Part shown: piece after piece, positions 18,514 to 25,796 of the stretch | Numbering within the stretch: position 1 is the first letter of the stretch | Layout: each line of letters starts with the position of its first letter | Assembly: GCF_900114095.1 (NCBI RefSeq) | Contig: NZ_FORV01000008.1 | Location: forward strand, 165,843-229,842 | DNA length: 64,000 nt | DNA from: Sphingomonas sp. NFR04 | GTDB taxonomy: Bacteria > Pseudomonadota > Alphaproteobacteria > Sphingomonadales > Sphingomonadaceae | Direction of reading: 5' to 3' | Program-made: the position numbers and the translations under genes | Notes under the pieces: generated by a model | Databases searched by the model: none | Seen by the model: the letters and a program-made list of their open reading frames with translations, nothing else | Told to the model about the DNA's origin: nothing

Positions 18514-18990
18514 GTGTCCGTCACAAGCTACATCCTCGCCCTGGGCTCCAACCGCCGCGGCCGCCATGGCGGGCCGCGTGCCGAGCTGCGGGCGGCGCTG
18601 GCGGCGATCGGCGGTGTACGCGCGGTCTCGCGAATCCACGAGACCGCGCCGCTCGGCCCGTCGATTCGGCGTTTCGCCAACGCCGTCGCCGCGATCGAGA
18701 CCGACGAGGCACCCGAGGATCTGCTGTACCGGCTGAAGACCATCGAACGCGCATTCGGCCGGCGGCGGGGGCAGCGCTGGGGGGCGCGGGTGATCGATCT
18801 CGACATCGTGCTGTGGTCGGGCGGCTGCTGGGCGAGCCCGACGCTGACGGTGCCGCACCCCGAATATCGCAAGCGCCGCTTCGTACTGGCGCCGCTGGCG
18901 GAGGTAGCGCCCCAGTGGCGCGATCCGGTGACGGGCCGCACGACGCTTCCGTTGCTGCACGCGGTTGACCGGCGGCGCCCCTGCGCCTAG
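18514..18990 (+). CDS. folK: 2-amino-4-hydroxy-6-hydroxymethyldihydropteridine diphosphokinase
   Basis: The protein is 158 residues long from GTG 18514 (SVTSYILALGSNRRGRHGG). GSNRRGR, ETAPLGP, FANAVAAIET, RRRGQRWGARVIDLDIVLW and VPHPEYRKRRFVLAPLAEVA are the HPPK signatures. The R-W-G/DLDI segment binds ATP-Mg. It makes the pyrophosphate ester used by FolP in folate synthesis. The frame continues upstream without similarity, so GTG after GCGGGGGC is chosen. It is immediately before tRNA-Lys. Confidence 0.9.
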   Translation: MSVTSYILALGSNRRGRHGGPRAELRAALAAIGGVRAVSRIHETAPLGPSIRRFANAVAAIETDEAPEDLLYRLKTIERAFGRRRGQRWGARVIDLDIVLWSGGCWASPTLTVPHPEYRKRRFVLAPLAEVAPQWRDPVTGRTTLPLLHAVDRRRPCA

Positions 18991-19002
18991 GTGGCGGGAT
19001 GT

Positions 19003-19078
19003 GGGTCCGTAGCTCAGTCGGTAGAGCAAGCGACTTTTAATCGAGAGGTCCCGGGTTCGAATCCCGGCGGACCCACCA
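19003..19078 (+). tRNA. tRNA-Lys (UUU), probable prophage attachment site
   Basis: The 76-base sequence folds as a complete cloverleaf. The acceptor arm GGGTCCG pairs with CGGACCC, the D arm is GCTCAGTCGGTAGAGC, the anticodon loop is CTTTTAA with anticodon TTT, the T arm is CCGGGTTCGAATCCCGG, and CCA is encoded. The integrase gene starts 164 bases downstream. P4-type integrases commonly use tRNA 3' ends, so the last 20-50 bases are the likely attL core. Confidence 0.97.
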
Positions 19079-19087
19079 GCCTCTCCG

Positions 19088-19234
19088 GACACCCAAGGAC
19101 ATCGAAGGACACAAGGTTGCGGAAACCCTCGGTTTCTGTTGAGCCTCGACGTGCGTCCAAGGACACCCAGGGACACCCGAGGACGGGGCATCCGGGGGCA
19201 TTTTTGGGGGCATCGTTCCGAGATTTGGGGGCAT
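19088..19234. repeat. Direct repeats between tRNA-Lys and integrase, possible arm-type sites
   Basis: GGGGGCAT occurs three times in the same orientation at 19194-19201, 19206-19213 and 19227-19234. A second motif, AAGGACA, occurs three times further left, including two copies inside GGACACCCA-type units. Short iterated sites between the core att site and int are where integrase arm-binding sites are expected. The role is inferred. Confidence 0.45.
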
Positions 19235-19241
19235 CCGTTCC

Positions 19242-20549
19242 GTGCCGTTGACCGACACCCAGTGCAAGAAGGCCGCGCCAGCCGAGCGCGATTACAAGCT
19301 CTCCGACGCCGGCGGGCTCTACCTGTTCGTGACCACCAAGGGGCACAAGTCCTGGCGGCTGAAGTACCGCTTCGCGGACAAGGAGAAGCGGCTGATACTC
19401 GGCGCCTATCCGGACATGCCGCTGCGCGACGCGCGCGACGCCCGGGAGGAGGCAAAGCGCCTGCTGCGCGAGCACCGCGACCCGGCGACCGAGCGGCGCA
19501 AGCAGAAGATCCTCGCGCACGCCGCGGCCGGCGCGACCTTCAAGGTGGTGGCCGAGCGCTGGTACACCGCGCAGTTGGGCCGCTGGTCGAAGGTGAACGC
19601 GACCAAGATCGACCAGGCGCTCAAGCGCGACGTGTTCCCGGAGATCGGCGCGCTGCCACTCAGCGACATCGACGGGCCGACGGTGCTGGCGCTGCTGCGC
19701 AAGATCGAGCGCCGCGGCGCTATCGACAGTGCGAAGCGGATCCGCCAGCATATCTCGGCCGTGTTCGGCTACGGGATGGCCGAGGGCTTCTGCGATCGCG
19801 ACCCGGCCGGTCGGCACCTGGTGAAGGCGATGCTGCCGACGCCGGTGGGCGGCAGCCAGCCGGGCCTCAGCAGTATCGAGGAGATCCGGCAGCTCCACGC
19901 GAAGATCGACGCATCGACCGGTGGCCCGCTGACAAAGCTGGCGTCGCGCCTGCTCGGGCTCACCTTCGTGCGGCCGGGCCTGGTGCCGACCGCGCGCTGG
20001 ACTGAGTTCGAGGGCATCGACTGGACAGACCCGAGCGGGGGAGGGGACAGCTTCGAGCCGATCTGGCGGATCAGCGCCGACCGCATGAAGCTAGAGCTGG
20101 AGAACAAGGCCGACGAGGCGTTCGAGCACATCGTGCCACTGCCCGCCCAAGCCGTCGACGTGCTACGGGCGGTGTACACGCTCAGCGGCTGCTTCCCCTA
20201 CCTCTTCCACAGCGTGCGCTCGACGCACCAGCCGATGTCGAACAACACGATCGGCTATCGCTACAACCAGTGCGGCTATCGTGGCCGGCACGTCCCCCAC
20301 GGCTGGCGTACCGCGTTCTCGACGATCATGAACGAGCGTGCGACGCAGCTTGGGCTTGAGGGCGATCGCCCGATCATCGATGCCATGCTCTCCCATAAGC
20401 CGAAAGGGGTGTCCGCCGCAGAGATGGCGTACAACCGTGCCCGGCACATGTCTCGGCGGTGGGAGCTGGCGCGCTGGTGGGCCGACCAAACCCTCTCAGA
20501 TCTGCCCGCCGCCAGAATGTTACTCGTAGGTTTCTCACGCGCAGGGTGA
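19242..20549 (+). CDS. int: Tyrosine integrase, P4 type
   Basis: The protein has 435 residues. The N-terminal DUF4102-like domain includes YKLSDAGGLYLFVTTKGHKS and RLILGAYPDMPLRDARDA. A SAM-like core-binding domain (about 105-200) follows, then the catalytic domain with Arg in FVRPGLVPTARW, HGWR in VPHGWRTAFST, LSHKPKG and the nucleophile Tyr in AYNRARHM. It would catalyse integration into the adjacent tRNA-Lys. No other integrase was found in the phage region, so it most likely serves the whole element. No excisionase was identified with certainty; AlpA at 21591 is a candidate. Confidence 0.92.
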   Translation: MPLTDTQCKKAAPAERDYKLSDAGGLYLFVTTKGHKSWRLKYRFADKEKRLILGAYPDMPLRDARDAREEAKRLLREHRDPATERRKQKILAHAAAGATFKVVAERWYTAQLGRWSKVNATKIDQALKRDVFPEIGALPLSDIDGPTVLALLRKIERRGAIDSAKRIRQHISAVFGYGMAEGFCDRDPAGRHLVKAMLPTPVGGSQPGLSSIEEIRQLHAKIDASTGGPLTKLASRLLGLTFVRPGLVPTARWTEFEGIDWTDPSGGGDSFEPIWRISADRMKLELENKADEAFEHIVPLPAQAVDVLRAVYTLSGCFPYLFHSVRSTHQPMSNNTIGYRYNQCGYRGRHVPHGWRTAFSTIMNERATQLGLEGDRPIIDAMLSHKPKGVSAAEMAYNRARHMSRRWELARWWADQTLSDLPAARMLLVGFSRAG

Positions 20550-20688
20550 ACAGCCGAGCTCAGCACGCCCCGGAAATCAAGTACTTGGCCAAGGTGCTGC
20601 GGGAGATCCTCCGTTATCCATCACTCTGAAACACCATCGACGTTGGAACAATCATCGAACGCCATTGCGTTCCGAGGGGTTAGTGTGT

Positions 20689-21204
20689 ATGGTGATTCGC
20701 ATGGACCAGAACCCTGTAATAGCTGCGATCCAAAGCCAGCTTGCTGCACTCACTAATGAGCGTGAGCGTTTGATGGCCCGTGTGCGTGAGATTGATGAGA
20801 ATCTTGGGAAGGTAGTTCGGAATTTGGGGCTCGAACCGGAAAAGCTGGTCGCCTCCCATTCCGATCTACCTCGCCTTGCGAAGCCGGATGCCAGGAGCAA
20901 CGGCACAATGGCTGCTAAGATGCTCGAGATTTTGATGGCCGCTGACCACGGATATTCCAGAAGCGAGATGAAGGACGCGTTGTCAGCGGCGTCCCCGCTT
21001 TTTCGATCGCAGATCGAGAAGAACGTCAACACATTCTACAACAACGTGAGCCGCTACCTTAAGGCCGGTAAAATAGTGGACGTGGAGGGCTATCTCTACC
21101 ACGCTTTGCGTGCGCCGTCCGACGACACATCAGAGGACGATGGGGCGGATAACGGAGTTGTGCGGCTGGTGCCGCGAGAGAGCAGATTGGATCTAGGAAA
21201 TTGA
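20689..21204 (+). CDS. Unknown accessory protein, coiled coil plus possible winged helix
   Basis: The protein is 171 residues from ATG 20689, with GAGGGG about 8 bases before it. Residues 10-40 (IQSQLAALTNERERLMARVR) are a coiled coil. The stretch 75-145 (MAAKMLEILMAADHGYSRSE and FYNNVSRYLKAGKIVDVEGY) reads like a winged-helix domain in which small molecules or DNA are bound near a K-A-G-K-I turn. The acidic end is low complexity. GC content is below the host average. The function is unknown; position after the integrase suggests accessory or defence-type cargo. Confidence 0.6.
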   Translation: MVIRMDQNPVIAAIQSQLAALTNERERLMARVREIDENLGKVVRNLGLEPEKLVASHSDLPRLAKPDARSNGTMAAKMLEILMAADHGYSRSEMKDALSAASPLFRSQIEKNVNTFYNNVSRYLKAGKIVDVEGYLYHALRAPSDDTSEDDGADNGVVRLVPRESRLDLGN

Positions 21205-21590
21205 AACGGGGCCGGACGCTTCCACGGCAATCGCGACCCCGTCTCATATTGCACTAACTAGGAAGGAGACCACTGATGCGGCCGCCATAGTACAGCTTTC
21301 GAGCCAATAGGGGGAAACAGGTCTGCAACACCTGCCAACCTCTCAGCGTAAGCAGTCGCCAACATCATATTACGTACTGCAGCCGGGGCCCGTGCGGTTC
21401 CCGGTTGCTTTGTATGTATCAGATCTAGAACAAATTGCAATCGCCGAAGCCGTTGATGGCCTCGGAGATGAGCTGCTTCGCTGCAAACGGAAGACCTGCC
21501 TTAAGCCTCACGATTGGTGGAAAATGGCCGTAGCGGAGCTGGATATCTCGTCGCATTCCGTCGTCGAAGCGAGGACACTAAGCGCGCAAG
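21205..21590. other. Gene-poor stretch, possible remnant reading frame
   Basis: No gene is well supported here. A plus-strand frame from 21392 encodes a protein-like start (MRFPVALYVSDLEQIAIAEA) but then runs antisense into the AlpA gene and loses protein character. It may be a decayed gene. Nothing else clear was seen. Confidence 0.4.
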
Positions 21591-21845
21591 TCATGCGGCC
21601 GCGGTCCAGCACATCGGATTGGCCATCCACTCGCGCAGATCACTCTCACGCCAGCCAACCGCATTGGCACCGAGCCTTACGCTCTTTGGGAACTCGCCGC
21701 GTGCCATCTTCCGGTAGATCGTCTTCCCCGACAGTCCTGTGCGGGCCTCGACCTCCCGTAGGCGTACGAACGCTGCGACAGGCGCTGGTGTCGTGCTAGG
21801 GTAGCTAGCTGCGAGCGTACTTTTGGAGACACGGCGGTCAGGCAT
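21591..21845 (-). CDS. AlpA-family helix-turn-helix regulator
   Basis: The 84-residue protein contains FVRLREVEARTGLSGKTIYR, then MARGEFPKSVRLGANAVGWRESDLREWM, the standard AlpA/MerR-like excisionase fold found beside P4-type integrases. Such proteins activate int or act as directionality factors. Its ATG overlaps the ATG of the plus-strand small gene at 21844, so the two genes diverge from a shared trinucleotide and probably share a control region. Confidence 0.85.
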   Translation of the reverse strand: MPDRRVSKSTLAASYPSTTPAPVAAFVRLREVEARTGLSGKTIYRKMARGEFPKSVRLGANAVGWRESDLREWMANPMCWTAAA

Positions 21846-22092
21846 GAAGGACCTCGACTGGGATCAGGACGCGGGCTTGTCGCGATCGGTGCTCGGCGAC
21901 GGATGGCCTCTTCCGATGGGCGAGGACGTCGCCCAAGGCACTCTCTACGATATGGTGAGCCGCTATCTCGAGTTTCCCGAAGCTCAGAGGTCCATGATGA
22001 CGATCACGATCGACGGTGGCTTTCACCTGGATGGGGTCGAGATCGAATATCTTGCCGAGCGTCGTCAGCGAGAGCGACCGCCTTCCATTTAG
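21844..22092 (+). CDS. Small unknown protein, tandem paralogue A
   Basis: The 82-residue protein MKDLDWDQDAGLSRSVLGDG aligns along its whole length with the product of 22241-22501. Shared positions include M-x-D-L-x-W, GWP-x-x-MG-D/E-D-A-x-GT, YLEFPE, and GF-x-L-x-G-x-EI. The family is not known to me. It is acidic, with no membrane segment. The start was chosen by alignment with the paralogue. Confidence 0.6.
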   Translation: MKDLDWDQDAGLSRSVLGDGWPLPMGEDVAQGTLYDMVSRYLEFPEAQRSMMTITIDGGFHLDGVEIEYLAERRQRERPPSI

Positions 22093-22216
22093 CGAGCCGC
22101 AGGGCGCCATGTTGTAGCGGCGCCAGCGGCGGGCTTCTCCGGCTGAAGATGTTGCGCTAACTTGTTGAGCAAGGAGGAGGCGCGATGCGACCTCGATCCA
22201 GCCGGGTGCGCAATTG

Positions 22217-22912
22217 CTATGCGGTGCGGAGCGATCGGGCATGAATGACCTCTTCTGGAAGCTTAAAGCGGAGCTTTCGCGAACCATCATTTTCGACGGA
22301 TTGGGCGGCTGGCCCTTCTCGATGGGTGATGACATCGCGAAAGGCACCGTCGCGGAGATGTTGGACAAGTATCTTGAATTCCCCGAGGAGGAGCGCTCGC
22401 GGATGATGATCACGACCGCCAGTGGCTTCCGTCTTGAAGGCGAAGAAATCGACGCGCTCGTGGCGCGACGTCGCCGAGAAATGCCCCCGAGCGAGGGCTG
22501 AGGGGCAGGTGCCCAGGCGGTACCTTTGCCAGTAGCGGTCCCACCTGGTAGCCGCGCCGGCTGCCATCACCGCACACGACAGGTCGCGACCGTCCGGCAG
22601 GCGGCAGCGGGCGACGATGCGGTTGTAGCTGGGCTCTAATGCTTGACAGCTCAGCTTGCGGCGCAGCACCAACGCCGACACCATCCGCTGGCTCGCCCGT
22701 GCTCGCGCGTCGCTGCAGACGTACCCGGCGCGGCGTTGGCGGCACGGCTCGGCGGACTCTAAGTCAGGCGCCTGGACGCCGGCGATGCGGACCTTCGGCC
22801 CCTCCGCGCACCAAAGCGGCCCGTCCCCATCATGAACGCGGGTGACCGTACAGGAGAACGTTTGCGGCGAACCGAGGCCGACTAGTAAAAACACGATATC
22901 GATCATGATCAT
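22217..22912 (-). CDS. SNase-like (thermonuclease) protein with long antisense tail
   Basis: Residues 1-140 resemble the staphylococcal nuclease family: a hydrophobic N-terminus (IDIVFLLVGLG), FSCTVTRVHDGDGPLWC, VRIAGVQAPD with the metal-site Asp, and a domain end at WDRYWQRYRL. It may be exported. Family members usually end near this point, but this frame continues about 85 residues across the opposite-strand gene 22241-22501, where it loses similarity. The true end may be near 22480 with a lost stop codon, or the tail may be genuine. The usual Arg after D-G-D is Pro-Leu-Trp here, so activity is uncertain. Confidence 0.6.
   Translation of the reverse strand: MIMIDIVFLLVGLGSPQTFSCTVTRVHDGDGPLWCAEGPKVRIAGVQAPDLESAEPCRQRRAGYVCSDARARASQRMVSALVLRRKLSCQALEPSYNRIVARCRLPDGRDLSCAVMAAGAATRWDRYWQRYRLGTCPSALARGHFSATSRHERVDFFAFKTEATGGRDHHPRALLLGEFKILVQHLRDGAFRDVITHREGPAAQSVENDGSRKLRFKLPEEVIHARSLRTA
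22241..22501 (+). CDS. Small unknown protein, tandem paralogue B
   Basis: The 86-residue protein MNDLFWKLKAELSRTIIFDG is a duplicate of the gene at 21844-22092. Both end in a basic R-R-R-E-x-PPS tail. Conservation of amino acids between copies supports real coding in this frame, although the minus-strand nuclease frame reads through the same DNA. The function is unknown. Confidence 0.6.
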   Translation: MNDLFWKLKAELSRTIIFDGLGGWPFSMGDDIAKGTVAEMLDKYLEFPEEERSRMMITTASGFRLEGEEIDALVARRRREMPPSEG

Positions 22913-22958
22913 GGGTTAGCCGATTGAAGCGCGATCAGCGTTAGCCGAGGGTCGGGCT

Positions 22959-23198
22959 TTGAGCAGATCGCAGCACAGTGCAGATGAAATTCGCGATGAG
23001 CTGGAGCGGGTTGCCGCCAGCCTGAGCGCGAACGATGAGGATCTCGACCTTGATTTCCGACGGCCATTCTTGGCCGGTCCGCACTGGCCCTTCGCGCACA
23101 ACTGGGACGTTCGCGTCGCGGTGCCTGACGGCTTGGAGGACCTCGCATTCCGAGTGATCGATGAAGTCGCCACCCGCTGGAATCTGGAAGAGAAATGA
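22959..23198 (+). CDS. Small unknown protein
   Basis: The 79-residue protein starts at TTG 22959 after CGAGGGT. It contains DEIRDELERVAASLSANDED and an acidic, Trp-containing C-terminal half. Its stop overlaps the start of the next gene as ATGA, so they are co-translated. No family recognised. Confidence 0.5.
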   Translation: MSRSQHSADEIRDELERVAASLSANDEDLDLDFRRPFLAGPHWPFAHNWDVRVAVPDGLEDLAFRVIDEVATRWNLEEK

Positions 23199-23482
23199 AC
23201 GGGCCCGATGTCCATCGGCTGAGCGCCGGCACCGTCACCTTTCAAATGCCCCTCCACCGGCCGGCTTGGTCGTACGACCACGAGGCGCTCGACCGGCTTG
23301 TCGATGTCGAGGTGGAGGTGCGCGCACTGCTGCGATTGAGCAGCTCGGCCTCCGGCACGTACGTCACGAAGCCTACGCTGGCGGGTAACCGGCAGTTGGT
23401 CGAGCAAGTCGCACGGCGCATTATCGATCGAGAAGGGCCCAGCTTCGTTCAGCCCGTCCGAGTGACAGCGAAGGACGTCTAA
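23195..23482 (+). CDS. DUF1488-like small protein, copy A
   Basis: The 95-residue protein has the pattern of small DUF1488-like proteins: VTFQMPLHRPAWSYD, VDVEVEVRALLRL, then NRQLVEQVARRIIDREGP and VRVTAKDV at the end. A close duplicate is at 23612-23893. The function of the family is unknown. It overlaps the upstream small gene by 4 bases. Confidence 0.65.
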   Translation: MNGPDVHRLSAGTVTFQMPLHRPAWSYDHEALDRLVDVEVEVRALLRLSSSASGTYVTKPTLAGNRQLVEQVARRIIDREGPSFVQPVRVTAKDV

Positions 23483-23611
23483 CTGCGCCGCGCCTCTTGG
23501 AGCAGGGATAAGCAAACTCGCTTTAGAATTGCACAGGGTGGAATAGTCATACGACGACTTAAGCGATTCCCCTAAGTTCATCTGATTTGCAGAACGCGCG
23601 ATAGCCATCTC

Positions 23612-23893
23612 ATGCGTAACAGTAGTGGGGTTGCCGTGGGGATTGTCGCTTTTCAGATGCCGTTGACGAGAGCTCGATGGTTCTATGAGAATCAGGATGC
23701 TAGCCGAAATGTGGATGTGGAAGTTGACCTCGCTGCGCTGGAGAGGCTGAATCAATCGAGCATCGGTGATGCGCCGCCCTCTGCGATCTTCGCCGCTAAC
23801 CGAGCCGCAATCGAGCGCGCTGCCCGCAACATCATCGACCGCGAGGGGCCGAATTTCGCCGAACCCATCCAGGTCACCGCCAAAGACGTATAG
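23612..23893 (+). CDS. DUF1488-like small protein, copy B
   Basis: The 93-residue protein repeats the plan of the gene at 23195-23482: VAFQMPLTRARWFYEN, VDVEVDLAALERL, NRAAIERAARNIIDREGPNF, IQVTAKDV. The two copies are separated by 129 bases. After its stop there are two GC-rich hairpins without T-runs (about 23935-23963, arms GGTACCGG/CCGGTACC, and 24013-24043) that could stop transcription or protect mRNA. Confidence 0.65.
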   Translation: MRNSSGVAVGIVAFQMPLTRARWFYENQDASRNVDVEVDLAALERLNQSSIGDAPPSAIFAANRAAIERAARNIIDREGPNFAEPIQVTAKDV

Positions 23894-24092
23894 CCCCGCC
23901 ACTGTTTGGGCGCGCTGCATAGGTGGTGGTACCGGACGGCCTCGGCGCCCGGTACCGTTGCGACCCGTTCCGCAAGTTTGGAGTTTGCCGAGGCACGGGG
24001 GTATGGCTACTGCGCGCCGGCGGGGGTGAGCATCGCCGGCGCGAGGAGCAGGTAGCTCGAATTTTAGACGACGCGGCAACACGATAACCACA

Positions 24093-24368
24093 TCACGCTG
24101 CCTTGCGGTGGATGAGAATAATGTTGCGCTCGCCATCGTCAGGGTCGTCACCAGCTTCAGCCGACGTCCAACGGCCGCAGAAGCGGCTCTCATGCGTTTC
24201 GGGGTACATCGGCACCGGAAAGCGTCCGGCGCCTTGAACCACCACGGGCGGATTGATCTGGCAGACGCCAAGTTCAGGGCCCGCAGATGGATCGCGGACG
24301 GCATTTGCCAGCTTTGGCCCCGAGCGCGTCCACCAGGCGCAGGTGGCACAAACTCGATCGCAGCTCAT
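24093..24368 (-). CDS. Small four-cysteine protein, copy B
   Basis: The 91-residue protein starts MSCDRVCATCAWWTRSG and has further cysteines in LGVCQINPP and ESRFCGRW. This spacing (C-x2-C, C-x-x-N/R-x-PP, F-C-G-x-W/F) equals that of the upstream gene 24365-24655. Together the residues could bind zinc or a metal cluster. Its start overlaps the upstream stop as ATGA. The function is unknown. Confidence 0.62.
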   Translation of the reverse strand: MSCDRVCATCAWWTRSGPKLANAVRDPSAGPELGVCQINPPVVVQGAGRFPVPMYPETHESRFCGRWTSAEAGDDPDDGERNIILIHRKAA

Positions 24369-24655
24369 TGCGGTGCTCCAGAAGGACCGGCGCCTCGCTT
24401 GTGCTCGGCATAGCGCTGTGCCTGATCGGTCAAAGCGATCTTCGGGTCGGCGACAAATTCGCCGCACTGCTGATCGGTGTGCACCTCGGGAAAAACTGAG
24501 GAGACCGTCACCCCGCCGACTTCAGACCACGTGGGATTGAAGACCTTGGGCGGATAGCGCCGGCAGATGCCAATGCGCGCAGGGGCCGCTTTCGGCTCAG
24601 CCGTGGCGTCCGGGACGCCGCGACCGAGAAAGTGCGTGCAGGTCCCGCAGCTCAT
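24365..24655 (-). CDS. Small four-cysteine protein, copy A
   Basis: The 96-residue protein starts MSCGTCTHFLGRG, followed by IGICRRYPPKV and DQQCGEFV. It is a paralogue of the next gene, with the same C-x2-C / C-R-x-x-PP / C-G order. Small proteins of this type occur in many proteobacterial prophages without assigned function. Start and upstream stop (24652) overlap, so three genes from 25590 to 24093 form one unit. Confidence 0.65.
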   Translation of the reverse strand: MSCGTCTHFLGRGVPDATAEPKAAPARIGICRRYPPKVFNPTWSEVGGVTVSSVFPEVHTDQQCGEFVADPKIALTDQAQRYAEHKRGAGPSGAPQ

Positions 24656-25590
24656 GCGAGCACCATCGAGCGCTGCTCAGCGCCCTGCTGTGAGAGATCG
24701 ATGCCGCCGATGCGGGCCAGATCCTCGATGCAATCCCAAAGCAATTGCTCGTTCGCATCGCTATGGCTCCGGATCCCATTGACGAACTCGGGGTCAGTAG
24801 GATCCACAACCACCAGATCCGACCAAGACTGACATGCGATGTGCTGGAATGCAACGCGGAGCTTCGCGACCACGCCCTCAATCGTTCGAGCTCGAGCAGC
24901 ATGAACCTCGTCATCGAATGCGGCGCACATCCGCTCCCAGTCGGGAACGCGATCGTTGAGGTCGTGCCTCATACCTAGCAAATACGACATGCCCTGACGA
25001 ACACCCGCGAACGCCGCCAAAAGCTGAGCGTCGGGGGAGGCGACGCCCTTGTCGCCGAACGCGAGCGCGCGCACCAGCGGCGAGCGGGAGAGCAAAGCGT
25101 CCCGGATCGACAGCGTAACACGGTCGTGAGAGGAGTTGTTACCTTCCAGTTCAGCCCAAGATCGAAGGCCTTTCCCGAGAGGTGCAGCGTCCAATAAGTC
25201 GAGGAGATCGAGGAACGTGACGACGTCTTCGTCTGAGGGCGTCTCGCACTTCGTTTCCCGGATGCGATTGACGGCGTCCTGCTCGTGATCGCCGAGCATG
25301 ATGTAGCCGTCGTCGTCTTCTCCTTGGTACGACCAGTACGCGATAGCGGCATCCAGCCATGCCAAAAAAGCGGCGAGCATACCGGGCGACAGATCGCGAC
25401 TGGCGATCTCCCGAGCTTCCTCGAAAGTGCATCCTGTGAGGTTCTCAAGCACGGCATCAGCGATGCCGGCGGGCAGGGCTCCGAGCGCTTTGCGGACGCT
25501 CACGACGGCGCCCGTCGGTGGCAGCGCTAGAACCGGGGTGCCGAATGCGAGAGGCGTGGAAGCGGTGATCTGACCGTACTGGAACGTCAT
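24652..25590 (-). CDS. Unknown prophage protein, 312 residues
   Basis: The protein starts MTFQYGQITASTPLAFGTPV, with AGGAGCAAGCAC before the ATG. It is acidic and mostly helical by eye, without signal peptide or membrane segment. No family recognised. It is the first gene of a minus-strand unit with the two four-cysteine genes. It diverges from the MerR-like gene across a region that holds two phage operators (25693-25738), so it is probably controlled by the lysogeny repressor. Confidence 0.6.
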   Translation of the reverse strand: MTFQYGQITASTPLAFGTPVLALPPTGAVVSVRKALGALPAGIADAVLENLTGCTFEEAREIASRDLSPGMLAAFLAWLDAAIAYWSYQGEDDDGYIMLGDHEQDAVNRIRETKCETPSDEDVVTFLDLLDLLDAAPLGKGLRSWAELEGNNSSHDRVTLSIRDALLSRSPLVRALAFGDKGVASPDAQLLAAFAGVRQGMSYLLGMRHDLNDRVPDWERMCAAFDDEVHAARARTIEGVVAKLRVAFQHIACQSWSDLVVVDPTDPEFVNGIRSHSDANEQLLWDCIEDLARIGGIDLSQQGAEQRSMVLA

Positions 25591-25692
25591 GTGCTTGCTC
25601 CTGCAAGGGTGTCCCGCAGGAGATGAGCGGAGGCTGCGAAGGCGAGCGCGCGATCTGGTCTGCGAGGCCGCGAAAGCGACTGATGCAGAGGT

Positions 25693-25738
25693 ATTGGAAA
25701 TTTATCATGGTGTCAACACAGGATGATAAATTTCCAAT
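25693..25738. promoter_or_regulatory. Paired phage operators (inverted)
   Basis: ATTGGAAATTTATCAT (25693-25708) is followed after 14 bases by its exact reverse complement ATGATAAATTTCCAAT (25723-25738). The same motif recurs at 27114-27127 and 27145-27159 next to the XRE repressor gene. The sites lie between the divergent gene at 25590 and the MerR-like gene. They are very likely binding sites of the phage repressor or its antagonist. Confidence 0.75.
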
Positions 25739-25765
25739 GTCGGTAAAGGTGCTTTCCGCCTTTAC

Positions 25766-25784
25766 AAAGGTGCGATACACCTTT
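25766..25784. promoter_or_regulatory. Dyad before MerR-like gene
   Basis: AAAGGTG, 5 bases, CACCTTT is a perfect dyad ending 12 bases before the ATG at 25797. An additional matching half-site CGGTAAAGGTG (25741-25751) pairs with CACCTTTACCG (25778-25788). MerR proteins bind dyads of this length inside promoters, so autoregulation is likely. Confidence 0.55.
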
Positions 25785-25796
25785 ACCGGAAAGCCT

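Noticed and set aside
19081..19240. CRISPR-like array from repeated GGACACC units
   Set aside because: Units are short, irregular and without constant spacers; arm-type sites explain them better.
25623..25796. Earlier start for the MerR-like regulator
   Set aside because: The stretch consists of operator sequences, and the MerR fold begins at MILDSFTRAQ.
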